Shown in pieces: positions 47,293 through 56,196 of a DNA stretch of 64,000 nt. The DNA lies in contig JAAWIS010000005.1 in the NCBI GenBank assembly GCA_022796475.1, forward strand, positions 17,625-81,624, written 5' to 3'. Source of the DNA: Lachnospiraceae bacterium (GTDB lineage Bacteria; Bacillota; Clostridia; Lachnospirales; Lachnospiraceae). Under the pieces are notes generated by a model that saw only the letters and a list, made by a program, of their open reading frames with translations, was not told where the DNA came from and did not search any database. Each line of letters starts with the position of its first letter. The first letter of the stretch is position 1. The position numbers and the translations under genes were made by a program.

Positions 47293-47985
47293 ATGAAAAA
47301 TGGAAGGATTTACGGCGTCAGTGTAGGTCCGGGAAACCCGGAGCTGATGACGCTTTTGGCAGTCCGTGTAATCAGAGAAGCAGATATCATTGCCCTGCCT
47401 CATGAAGAAAAGGAAAAATGTGTGGCATATCAAATTGCCAGACAGGTTTTGCCGGAAATTGAGCAGAAAGCCAGCCTTCTGATTCCGATGCCGATGACCA
47501 AGGATCCTGTCCAGTTGGAAAAAAGCCACAGAAAAGGAGCGGACAGGATTCTGGAATGCTTAAAGCAGGGGAAAAATGTGGCGCTGTTAACCTTAGGAGA
47601 TGTTTCTGTGTATTCCACATGCTGGTATCTGTATCGATTAGTAAAAGAAGCGGGAGCACAGGGAGAATTAGTAAGCGGCGTACCTTCTTTCTGCGCGGCA
47701 GCGGCCAGGCTGGATCGGGCACTGGTAAGCGGAAGCAAAGAGCTTCATATTCTGCCTGCATCTTACCAGATTGGGGAGGGATTAGAGCTTTCAGGGGTTA
47801 AGGTGCTGATGAAGCCTGGAAAGCAGATCCCTTCTTTAAAGCAGGAATTATTAAACAAGGGAGTTTCCGTATGTGGCATACAGCGATGCGGGATGGATGG
47901 GGAGCAGATTTACCGGTCTGCAGAGGAAATTCGGGAAGATGCAGGCTACTATTCCCTTTTTATTGTGGATGAGAAAGAACACTAG
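47293..47985 (+). CDS. cbiL: Precorrin-2/cobalt-factor II C20-methyltransferase
   Basis: GVSVGPGNPELMTLLAVRVI, LTLGDVSVYSTCWYL, GVPSFCAAAA. Confidence 0.92.
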   Translation: MKNGRIYGVSVGPGNPELMTLLAVRVIREADIIALPHEEKEKCVAYQIARQVLPEIEQKASLLIPMPMTKDPVQLEKSHRKGADRILECLKQGKNVALLTLGDVSVYSTCWYLYRLVKEAGAQGELVSGVPSFCAAAARLDRALVSGSKELHILPASYQIGEGLELSGVKVLMKPGKQIPSLKQELLNKGVSVCGIQRCGMDGEQIYRSAEEIREDAGYYSLFIVDEKEH

Positions 47986-48143
47986 TGTGCTGTCTGTATT
48001 CTATCTGGTGAAACTCCGAAGAATAAATTTTCATCAGCAAGGCGGAGAAGGGAGGCGATGCGGTGGCATCGTTGACTGCCGACAACGCAGTCTGATGGAA
48101 ATTCAGGCAAGAAGGTTTAGCTGAATATAATGCAGACAGTACA
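47986..48143. repeat. Structured palindromic intergenic element between cbiL and cbiF
   Basis: Outer arms TGTGCTGTCTGTATTCT / ATAATGCAGACAGTACA; inner CGATGCggtgGCATCG and GACTGCcgacaacGCAGTC; contains GGAAATTCAGGCAAG. Confidence 0.7.
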
Positions 48144-48164
48144 TTAAGTTGGAAAGGAACAGAT

Positions 48165-48950
48165 ATGGTATATATTGTAGGTGCGGGGCCAGGGGCAGAG
48201 GATTTAATAACAGTAAGGGGATTACGGCTTTTGCAGCAGGCGGATCTTGTGATATACGCCGGTTCTTTGGTAAATCCGGATCTTCTGAAAGAAACCAGGA
48301 AGGGATGCCGGATTGTAAACAGTGCCAGTATGACTCTGGAAGAAGTAATGGAGGAAATTCGGCATGGTGAGGAAGCAGGATTTACTACAGTACGTCTTCA
48401 TACAGGCGACCCCTGCCTTTACGGAGCCATCAGAGAACAGATGGACCAGATGGATTCTATGGAGATTCCCTATGAAATCTGTCCCGGCGTCAGCTCCTTC
48501 TGCGGAGCAGCGGCTGCCTTGGAAATGGAGTACACCCTTCCGGGGATTTCACAAAGTGTAGTGATTACACGGATGGAGGGAAGAACCAAGGTTCCGGAAA
48601 GAGAAAGCATCCGCCAATTTGCTGCCCATAAAGCCACAATGGCTATTTTTTTAAGCGCCGGAATGTTAAAGGAATTGGAAGGAGAGCTGCTGGCAGGCGG
48701 CTATACCAGCAATACCCCGGCAGCTATTGTTTATAAAGCAACCTGGCCGGAAGAAAGGATCCTTCGGTGCAGGCTGGGGGAACTTTATGAAACTGGCAGC
48801 CGGGAGAGGATTCGGAAAACAGCATTGATTATTGTGGGGGATGCTGTAGACCAGAAAGGGTATCAGCGTTCCAAGCTGTATCATCCTCAGTTTGAAACCG
48901 GATTCCGGAAAAAGCAGGAATCACGGGAGATGGCGCAAAAGGCAGACTAA
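48165..48950 (+). CDS. cbiF: Precorrin-4/cobalt-precorrin-4 C11-methyltransferase
   Basis: VYIVGAGPGAEDLITVRGLRLL, HTGDPCLYGAIREQ, CPGVSSFCGAAA. Confidence 0.94.
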   Translation: MVYIVGAGPGAEDLITVRGLRLLQQADLVIYAGSLVNPDLLKETRKGCRIVNSASMTLEEVMEEIRHGEEAGFTTVRLHTGDPCLYGAIREQMDQMDSMEIPYEICPGVSSFCGAAAALEMEYTLPGISQSVVITRMEGRTKVPERESIRQFAAHKATMAIFLSAGMLKELEGELLAGGYTSNTPAAIVYKATWPEERILRCRLGELYETGSRERIRKTALIIVGDAVDQKGYQRSKLYHPQFETGFRKKQESREMAQKAD

Positions 48951-48994
48951 AAACAAAGCGCTGCTGCAGCGTATAAGAAGAAAGGAAGTACAAG

Positions 48995-49723
48995 ATGACA
49001 GAGCTGCTGATTGTTGGGATAGGACCTGGATCTTATGAAAAAATGACGGTGGAGGCGGTAAAGGCCCTGGAACAGTGTCAAGTTATTGTAGGGTATACCG
49101 TTTACGCCCAACTGGTGCAGGAATATTTCCCGGATAAAGAGTATCTTACCACACCTATGAAACAGGAGGTGAAGCGGTGCCGGATAGCTTTAGAGAAGGC
49201 TGCAAATGGCCAAAGCACAGCATTAGTCTGCAGCGGCGACAGTGGTGTTTACGGAATGGCAGGATTGGCGCTGGAGCTGCTTTTTGAATTCCCTGAAGTG
49301 AAGGTAAGGGTAATACCGGGAGTAACCGCAGCATTGGCAGGAGGGGCAGTTTTAGGGGCGCCTCTTACCCATGATTTTGCGGTAATCAGCTTAAGCGACC
49401 TTTTGACGCCTTTTGAAACTATTCAGGCAAGGGTCAGGGCTGCCGCGTCAGTGGATTTTGCGATCTGCATTTATAATCCTTCCAGCCAAAAAAGGAAGGG
49501 ATATCTGAAAATGGCTTGCGAGATTGTGATGGAATACCAGTCAAAGGATACTGTGTGCGGTATCGTTTCCAATATCGGGCGCAAAGGGCAGGCGATGGAA
49601 ATCTTAAGCCTTGGAGAGCTGGCGGAAAAAGAAACGGATATGTTTACTACAGTGTTTATCGGAAATTCCAGAACGAAGCAAACAGGCGGCTATATGGTAA
49701 CGCCAAGGGGATATTCGTTTTAA
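48995..49723 (+). CDS. cbiH: Precorrin-3B/cobalt-factor III C17-methyltransferase
   Basis: LLIVGIGPGSYEKMT, VCSGDSGVYGMAGL, IYNPSSQKRKGYL. Confidence 0.93.
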   Translation: MTELLIVGIGPGSYEKMTVEAVKALEQCQVIVGYTVYAQLVQEYFPDKEYLTTPMKQEVKRCRIALEKAANGQSTALVCSGDSGVYGMAGLALELLFEFPEVKVRVIPGVTAALAGGAVLGAPLTHDFAVISLSDLLTPFETIQARVRAAASVDFAICIYNPSSQKRKGYLKMACEIVMEYQSKDTVCGIVSNIGRKGQAMEILSLGELAEKETDMFTTVFIGNSRTKQTGGYMVTPRGYSF

Positions 49724-49764
49724 GAAAGTGAAAAGTTTCAGCTTTTTAGAAAATGGAGGAAAAC

Positions 49765-51300
49765 GTGAAGTCAGGAAAACTGGGAATTTTCGGTGGGACA
49801 TCAGAGGGCAGGCTATTGGCAGAGCTTTGCAGGGAACAGGAAATACCGGCTGTAATTTCTGTGGCAACCTTTTATGGGGAACAGTTATTGGAAGAAGGAG
49901 ATAATTTGTTGGTCTGTACAGGCAGAATGAATAGGGAAGAGATGTGTCAATGGATGGAAGCAAATGGGATTGCAGAAGTGATTGATGCCACCCATCCTTT
50001 TGCAAAGCTGGCGTCTGAGAATATCAGGCAGGCATGCAGGCAGCAGGGAATTTCGTATCATCGTCTTGTGCGGGATAAGGGGCGAAAAACCATTGACCGA
50101 AAAAACAGGAGCATAAAAGAGTCTGATATTTCCTGGGTTCAGTCAGTGGAAGAGGCGGCCTTATTTTTAAATGAGGAATTGTCACGATATCCAAAACGAA
50201 AGGCACTTCTTACGACGGGAAGTAAGGAGCTTTTTTATTTTGCAGGAATTGCCAAGGGGGAGGGAAGGATCTATGCCCGGGTTCTGCCTTCCGCAGACGG
50301 AATTTTGGCATGTCAGAATGCGGGGATTTCAGGGAAACAGATTTTGGCGCTTCAGGGCCCATTCTCCTATGAACTAAACCGTGCAATCCTTCAGGATACA
50401 GGTGTTTCCTATTTGGTAACCAAAGAATCGGGGGAAGCGGGAGGATTTTCAGAAAAGCTTAAGGCGGCTGTGAGCTTAGGCTGTCATGTGATTGCAGTGG
50501 GAAGGCCAGAGGAGGAGCAGGGGGAAAGTTTTCAGGAAATCAGGAATTGGCTGCTGGGAATCCGCCGGGATTGTTTGATGCAAGATGAGAATCTGGTTAA
50601 AAAAAATCTGGCCATCCGGAAGGTTTCCTTAGTGGGAATTGGGATGGGAAATCCAGAACAGATGACATTAGAAGGGATTCAGGCAGTTCTTAAAAGTGAC
50701 GGGATACTTGGGGCTTCCCGGATGGTGGAAAGCGGAAAAAATATATGGAAATGGCTAAAACAGACAGGATGGATAACGGCAGGGGAATGGGATAAAGATA
50801 TCTGTACTGCTTATGCCCCGGAAAAAATGCTTTCCTGGCTGGACTGCCATCCTGATATCAAAAACCCTGTGATCTTATATTCTGGTGATGTAGGGTTCTA
50901 CAGCGGAGCAGCGGCCCTCCTGCAAAAAATCCAAAAAGAAAACAGGCCTTATACCTGCAGATTGATACCAGGGATATCTTCTTTAGCTTATTTTGGAGGG
51001 CGGTTAGGGAGAAGCTGGGAGCATGTTAAGACAGTTAGCCTTCATGGAAGGAAGCTGGAGGATACAGAGGAAGAAGAATGGAGCTTCCAGGATAAAAGAG
51101 AGCGTTTTCTCCTTTTGGATGGAACCAAAAAGCTTTATGAAGTGTGCAGAATACTGAAGGAACAGGGCCAGGCTCAGGCCAGGATTTGGATTGGGGAACG
51201 GCTGTCATACGAAGATGAGAGGATTTTTTGCGGAACGCCGGATCAGCTTTTAAAGGCAGAGATTGATTCTCTTTCTGTAGCATGGATTATTCCAAATTAG
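49765..51300 (+). CDS. Fused precorrin-6A reductase (CbiJ/CobK) and precorrin-6B/7 methyltransferase subunit CbiE; GTG start (49753 ATG alternative)
   Basis: N-terminal LGIFGGTSEGRLLAEL...VIDATHPFA (CbiJ); C-terminal VSLVGIGMGNPEQMTLEGIQAV...YSGDVGFYSGAAAL...IPGISSLAYF (CbiE). Confidence 0.9.
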   Translation: MKSGKLGIFGGTSEGRLLAELCREQEIPAVISVATFYGEQLLEEGDNLLVCTGRMNREEMCQWMEANGIAEVIDATHPFAKLASENIRQACRQQGISYHRLVRDKGRKTIDRKNRSIKESDISWVQSVEEAALFLNEELSRYPKRKALLTTGSKELFYFAGIAKGEGRIYARVLPSADGILACQNAGISGKQILALQGPFSYELNRAILQDTGVSYLVTKESGEAGGFSEKLKAAVSLGCHVIAVGRPEEEQGESFQEIRNWLLGIRRDCLMQDENLVKKNLAIRKVSLVGIGMGNPEQMTLEGIQAVLKSDGILGASRMVESGKNIWKWLKQTGWITAGEWDKDICTAYAPEKMLSWLDCHPDIKNPVILYSGDVGFYSGAAALLQKIQKENRPYTCRLIPGISSLAYFGGRLGRSWEHVKTVSLHGRKLEDTEEEEWSFQDKRERFLLLDGTKKLYEVCRILKEQGQAQARIWIGERLSYEDERIFCGTPDQLLKAEIDSLSVAWIIPN

Positions 51301-51384
51301 TGTGCTGACACATTTATTTTCTGCCAAATGATGCAGACGGAAATTCAGGCAAGCCGTTTGGCAAAATGTAAACGTGTCAGCACA
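51301..51384. repeat. Palindromic repeat between convergent genes
   Basis: 29-nt arms TGTGCTGACACATTTATTTTCTGCCAAAT / GTTTGGCAAAATGTAAACGTGTCAGCACA, 24/29 complementary by eye; core GGAAATTCAGGCAAG. Confidence 0.8.
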
Positions 51385-51401
51385 TTCGTATCGCTTTGCT
51401 G

Positions 51402-52274
51402 TTAGTAGCAGATTACTTCTGCTCCCGTTTCCGTTACCAGAACTTGTATTTCCCACTGGGCAGAGGGCATGTGGTCTTCCGTATACACAGTCCAATTATT
51501 TTCATCATCTACATAAATTCCTTCTTTTCCCATATTAATCATAGGTTCGATGGTAAAAACCATCCCCGGAACCATAAGCATTTCAGTGCCCCGTTTTGCA
51601 ACATATCCTACCCATGGTTCCTCATGGAAGGCCAGGCCGATTCCGTGTCCTCCGATTTCGCGTACCACAGAATAGCCATTTTTGGAGGCATGGTCATGAA
51701 CAGCCTGGGCCATATCGCCTAAGAATCCCCATGGCTTTACCTGCGCCAGTCCTAATTCTACACATTCTTTTGTTACTGTTACAAGACGCTGCTTTTCTTC
51801 GGATACGGTTCCAATACAAAACATACGGGAAGAATCAGAAAAATATCCCTGATAGTTTGTAGAAACATCTACATTAATGATATCTCCATCTTTTAATATT
51901 ACACCAGAAGAAGGGATGCCATGGCATACCTGCTCATTAACAGAAGTACAGACATTTTTGGGATAGCCTTCAAAATTCAGCGGGGCAGGAATGCCTCCGG
52001 CACGGATTGTCAGATCCGATACCCATTGATCAATCTGTTCTGTAGTAATGCCTTCTTTGATGTGTGCGGCAATATAGTCCAGCACAGCAATGTTGATTTT
52101 GGCGCTTTCCCGGATTTTCTCGATTTGCTTTGGAGTTTTGATCATGCTGTGACAAGGAACAATGCAGCCCCTTCTGCGGTAGGATTCGATTTTTTCATCA
52201 AATGCCAGATGACATTTTTTGTATTTCAGCCCGCTGCTGCACCAGCAGAGATCATTTCTTCCAATTAATTCCAT
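51402..52274 (-). CDS. map: Type I methionyl aminopeptidase with N-terminal SEC-C zinc motif
   Basis: GRNDLCWCSSGLKYKKCH (SEC-C) then MetAP motifs GYPKNVCTSVNEQVCHGIP, GHGIGLAFHEEPWV. Confidence 0.95.
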   Translation of the reverse strand: MELIGRNDLCWCSSGLKYKKCHLAFDEKIESYRRRGCIVPCHSMIKTPKQIEKIRESAKINIAVLDYIAAHIKEGITTEQIDQWVSDLTIRAGGIPAPLNFEGYPKNVCTSVNEQVCHGIPSSGVILKDGDIINVDVSTNYQGYFSDSSRMFCIGTVSEEKQRLVTVTKECVELGLAQVKPWGFLGDMAQAVHDHASKNGYSVVREIGGHGIGLAFHEEPWVGYVAKRGTEMLMVPGMVFTIEPMINMGKEGIYVDDENNWTVYTEDHMPSAQWEIQVLVTETGAEVICY

Positions 52275-52448
52275 AACTAATTCTTCCTTTCTGGTACTCT
52301 CAGTGAATTGGGCAAGGATTCCGTTGTCCGCTGAGGGTATAAATTTTTCATACATTCCAGTACATAAGTATAACATAAAAATGAATTTGTAGTTACCGTT
52401 TTTTCATATCTTTTTCATATCTATTTCAGAGTTTTAACAGCAGATATG

Positions 52449-52477
52449 CTGACAATAAAATTTCACTGTGATATACT
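52449..52477 (+). promoter_or_regulatory. Promoter CTGACA-17-TATACT upstream of cbiT
   Basis: Near-consensus hexamers with 17-bp spacing. Confidence 0.5.
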
Positions 52478-52585
52478 TTTTGCAGCATGTGTTTATACAG
52501 CAGGAAAGAGCAGACAGCAGGATGATATTCGTTACACTTGTTTGCACCTGGTAAATCAGCCGCAAAGGCAGGTGCAGGAGAGATT

Positions 52586-53188
52586 TTGAAAATACATGAC
52601 AGCAGAATGGAGGAAATCATGAGGGATCAGGAGTTTTTAAGAGGAAGTCTTCCCATGACTAAAAGTGAAGTGCGGGCAGTTTCCCTGTCTAAACTAGAAC
52701 TTGCGCCAGGCGGCGTCTTTTGGGATATCGGTGCCGGAACCGGTTCTGTTGCAGTAGAGGCTGCCAGGAATTTTGACAAGCTTAAAAGTATCTACGCAAT
52801 TGAGCAGAAGGCAGAAGGAATTCAGTTAATTCAAAAAAATAAGGAGAAACTGGCTCCGGAGTTTTTGGGATTTCATCTGGTCATGGGAAGCGCACCAGAA
52901 CAACTGGAAAAACTTCCGGCTCCCAGCCATGTATTTATCGGCGGTTCCGGAGGAAAACTTGCTGATATTTTACAAGTAATATTTAAAAAGAACCCGAAAG
53001 CAAGAATTGTGATCAATGCAGTCACAATCGAAACACTAACAAAATGCATGGAAGCTGCCAGACAGAACAGCTTCGCTTATTATGAAGCAGTTCAGGTGGC
53101 AGTATCCCGCCTGGAAGCCATAGGAGATTATCATCTTCAAAAGGCCCAGAATCCTGTTTTTGTGATTACGCTCCAGAAAGAAGCGTAA
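52586..53188 (+). CDS. cbiT: Cobalt-precorrin-6B (C15)-methyltransferase, decarboxylating (start uncertain: TTG 52586 or ATG 52607)
   Basis: DQEFLRGSLPMTKSEVRAVSLSKL, WDIGAGTGSVAVEAA, VFIGGSGG. Confidence 0.92.
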   Translation: MKIHDSRMEEIMRDQEFLRGSLPMTKSEVRAVSLSKLELAPGGVFWDIGAGTGSVAVEAARNFDKLKSIYAIEQKAEGIQLIQKNKEKLAPEFLGFHLVMGSAPEQLEKLPAPSHVFIGGSGGKLADILQVIFKKNPKARIVINAVTIETLTKCMEAARQNSFAYYEAVQVAVSRLEAIGDYHLQKAQNPVFVITLQKEA

Positions 53189-53342
53189 AAATAGTATGGG
53201 AAACATTAGAAAGTAAACATAATAGAAATGATCTTTAAATTTGAGGATGAACTTAACAGAATAGCAAAAATCACAGAATATGTCATTAAAATGAAAAAAA
53301 TATATTATTTATCGAATTTATGATAAAATTAAGGTAAGGGAT

Positions 53343-53711
53343 TTGGAGGATAAAGTAATAAAGACTACAATTAACGGTTATGTTCCACAAAAGTGGTATG
53401 ATAGAAATGTGATTTATGGAAGTAATACAATATTTTGGAAAGATTTCACAAAGTTTTGTAATCTGAAAAACGTTCATGGTATGGGAATAATATTAAATGA
53501 GGCAGGAATGCGTGAAGACGGCGTTGAAGTATATGAATGGGCATTTTTGATGCGTTTATTGCTTAAATTGCAAAGTAAGGGGGTAATACAATTAGAATTT
53601 ATATCATCTTTGGGAACAATTAGTCAAAATAATGTTGACCGATTTCATGTAACTTTATTTGGTCAAAATTTGTTGCAGCATATTAAACTGAATGAAAAAG
53701 ATAATGTATAG
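53343..53711 (+). CDS. Hypothetical protein, 122 aa, in AT-rich island
   Basis: ORF immediately upstream of the antitoxin gene; possible TTG start. Confidence 0.55.
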   Translation: MEDKVIKTTINGYVPQKWYDRNVIYGSNTIFWKDFTKFCNLKNVHGMGIILNEAGMREDGVEVYEWAFLMRLLLKLQSKGVIQLEFISSLGTISQNNVDRFHVTLFGQNLLQHIKLNEKDNV

Positions 53712-53722
53712 GAGGGATATGT

Positions 53723-53935
53723 ATGACAGCATTGAGGCAAAGTGCTATTGAAGAGTTAGAGAAAGTACCTGAAGATAAGCTGGCTGTAATTATTCAGTTT
53801 ATTCACAAAGTAACGAAAAATGATGAAGCAGGAAAAAAAGTATGGAATTTAGATCAATTTGTTATGGCACCTACAGAAAGAGGACAAAATGCAGATGCTT
53901 ATGTAAGGGAGTTGAGAAATAATGATAGACTTTAA
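53723..53935 (+). CDS. Putative antitoxin of VapBC-like module
   Basis: 70-aa protein with AGGAGG RBS, overlapping the PIN toxin ORF by 14 bp. Confidence 0.75.
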   Translation: MTALRQSAIEELEKVPEDKLAVIIQFIHKVTKNDEAGKKVWNLDQFVMAPTERGQNADAYVRELRNNDRL

Positions 53936-54344
53936 GAGAGTTTACATTGATACTTCACCATTGATTTATTATCTTGAGAACAGTTCATTATATATGGACA
54001 AAATAAAGAAATTTTTTGTAATGTGTTTAGAGAATCATATACAAATGGTTACTTCTGTAATTACGATTGAAGAATATCTTGTATTTCCATATGCAAGTGG
54101 TAATATGGAGCTGATTGATAATTTTAAACGTTTTATTGAGTATACGAATATTGAGATTGTTGATATAAATAGTGAAATTGCAGAAAAGGCAGCAATAATT
54201 AGAGGGCAGTTTAAATATTTTAAGGCAATGGATTCTTTGCAGATTGCGGCGGCAAAGGTCAGTAAGTGTGATATGTTCTTTACAAATGATAAACAATTAA
54301 GGCAGGAAACAGAGTTGCCTTGTATAACGATAGATGATTTATAG
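53922..54344 (+). CDS. PIN-domain toxin (VapC-like)
   Basis: VYIDTSPLIYYLE, VTSVITIEEYL, KAMDSLQIAAAKVSKCDMFFTNDK PIN acidic motifs. Confidence 0.85.
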   Translation: MIDFKRVYIDTSPLIYYLENSSLYMDKIKKFFVMCLENHIQMVTSVITIEEYLVFPYASGNMELIDNFKRFIEYTNIEIVDINSEIAEKAAIIRGQFKYFKAMDSLQIAAAKVSKCDMFFTNDKQLRQETELPCITIDDL

Positions 54345-54485
54345 AATGGAGAGGAATGGAAAAAACAGTAAGTTCATTAATGGGAAAAGGTGTTTTGGTT
54401 GAATCATAATCAAAATACTTTTTTCGTTTTTTGAATTAGTAAAAAATTGAAAAACCAGAAAATACAGGAAAAAAGGGTGACAGGT

Positions 54486-55967
54486 ATGAGTTGGAATATG
54501 ATTCCCAGGCTGCTGATCAGCGCGCCTTCCAGCGGAAGCGGGAAAACCGTAATTACATGCGGCCTGATGCAGCTTCTTAAACAGAAAGGGCGAAGGGTAG
54601 CCGGGTTTAAATGCGGGCCGGATTATATTGATCCGCTGTTTCACAAAGAAGTTCTTAAGGTAGAAAGTAAAAATTTAGATGGTTTTTTGCAGACAAGAAA
54701 GCAGATGGAAGAAAGCTTTTATGATGGATGCAGAGATGCAGATTTTGCAGTGATTGAAGGAGCTATGGGATATTTTGACGGCATAGGAGGGATTACATGT
54801 CAGGCCAGCAGTTATGAAACGGCAGCATGGTTGCATTGCCCTGTCTTGCTGGTGGCAGACGGAAGAGGCGCCGGCCTTTCCCTTGCTGCAAAAATTCAGG
54901 GATTTTTGGAGTTTCATCCAGGGCCGCCTGTTCCGGTTCCGAAAGAAAAGCAGCAGGCAGGGGAAGGTGGAAACCGAAACAATGGAATCCGGGGAATCTT
55001 ACTAAACCGAATTTCTCCTGGCATGTATCCGGTATTAAAAAAAATGCTGGAGGAACGTTTTTCAATTCCAGTAGCAGGATATGTTCCGGAATTAAACTGG
55101 CTCTCAATTGAAAGCAGGCATTTAGGGTTAAAACTGCCTGCAGAAATCCAACAGATTCAGGAACAAATCCAGCAGCTAGCAGAAAAACTGGAGCAGACCA
55201 TTGACATAGAACTGCTTCTTCAAATCGCCAGTTCAGACCCTTTTAGGCTCAGCTTTCCTCCATCCCCTTCCTTTGTACAGGAAAAGGTACAGGCAATAAA
55301 AAAGACGGATAAAAGAGAGGTGGTTATCGGAGTTGCAAAAGATGAGGCATTTTGCTTTTATTACCAGGACAATTTAGAAATGCTGAAACGTGCGGGGGCA
55401 AAATTGGAGTTTTTCAGTCCCATTCGTGATACTGCTATTCCCAAAAAAGCGTCAGGGCTTTTGCTGGGCGGCGGTTATCCGGAATTATATGCCGGGAAAC
55501 TGGAAGAAAATATCAAAATGCGGGATTCTATCCGTGAGGCGTTTCTGGAGGGAATGCCTATTCTTGGAGAATGCGGCGGGTTTTTGTATTTGCAGGAATT
55601 TTTAGAAGACGAAAATGGAATCCTTCATTCCATGATCGGCGCTCTTTCCGGAACTGGATGCAAAAAGGGAAAATCCCCTCATTTTGGCTATATTACGATA
55701 TGCGGACAGGAGGATGGACTTTATTTGAAAAAAGGAGAGCATATATTAGCTCATGAGTTTCATTATTGGGACTCAGACTGCTGCGGCCGTATGGCTGAAG
55801 CCAGGAAGCCAACTGGAAACAGGAACTGGTACTGTATGCGCCAGGAAAAACAGCTATTGGCCGGATTTCCCCATCTTTACTATCCGTCACACCCTTCATT
55901 TGCCAGACGGTTCGTAACACAATGTGCAATATTTGACACTAAAAAAGGCTTACTGTTCACACCATGA
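54486..55967 (+). CDS. cobB: Cobyrinic acid a,c-diamide synthase
   Basis: RLLISAPSSGSGKTVITCGLMQLL, FKCGPDYIDPLFH, ILGECGGFLYL glutaminase. Confidence 0.94.
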   Translation: MSWNMIPRLLISAPSSGSGKTVITCGLMQLLKQKGRRVAGFKCGPDYIDPLFHKEVLKVESKNLDGFLQTRKQMEESFYDGCRDADFAVIEGAMGYFDGIGGITCQASSYETAAWLHCPVLLVADGRGAGLSLAAKIQGFLEFHPGPPVPVPKEKQQAGEGGNRNNGIRGILLNRISPGMYPVLKKMLEERFSIPVAGYVPELNWLSIESRHLGLKLPAEIQQIQEQIQQLAEKLEQTIDIELLLQIASSDPFRLSFPPSPSFVQEKVQAIKKTDKREVVIGVAKDEAFCFYYQDNLEMLKRAGAKLEFFSPIRDTAIPKKASGLLLGGGYPELYAGKLEENIKMRDSIREAFLEGMPILGECGGFLYLQEFLEDENGILHSMIGALSGTGCKKGKSPHFGYITICGQEDGLYLKKGEHILAHEFHYWDSDCCGRMAEARKPTGNRNWYCMRQEKQLLAGFPHLYYPSHPSFARRFVTQCAIFDTKKGLLFTP

Positions 55968-56091
55968 CGAATCACCGCGCTGATTCGTCATGAGCCAGTA
56001 CAGTTATGGTGGCAAAGCATATGCCCCATCGCCGCCAGGCGATTTTAAATGGGCATATGCGGTTACGTTCACAGGAACCTGCGAACGTAAC
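55963..56091. repeat. Array of three hairpins between cobB and cobT
   Basis: CATGACGAATCA-ccgcgc-TGATTCGTCATG (55963-55992); GCATATGCCC...ATCGCCgccaGGCGAT...GGGCATATGC (56017-56060); GTTACGTTCaCAGGaaCCTGcGAACGTAAC (56062-56091). Confidence 0.85.
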
Positions 56092-56130
56092 AAAAAAGGG
56101 GATAAAGCAAAAGGAGGCATTTCATCAGTC

Positions 56131-56159
56131 TTGCTTTTTGTCTGAGATGCCATTATAAT
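56131..56159 (+). promoter_or_regulatory. Promoter TTGCTT-17-TATAAT upstream of cobT
   Basis: Consensus -10 and good -35 at 17-bp spacing. Confidence 0.55.
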
Positions 56160-56196
56160 AGATGGTAGTATAATTGCATGTAAGAGGACAGAAACC

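Noticed and set aside
49417-49430. ATTCAGGCAAG core within cbiH
   Set aside because: Lies in coding sequence without flanking palindrome; probably chance match to the repeat core
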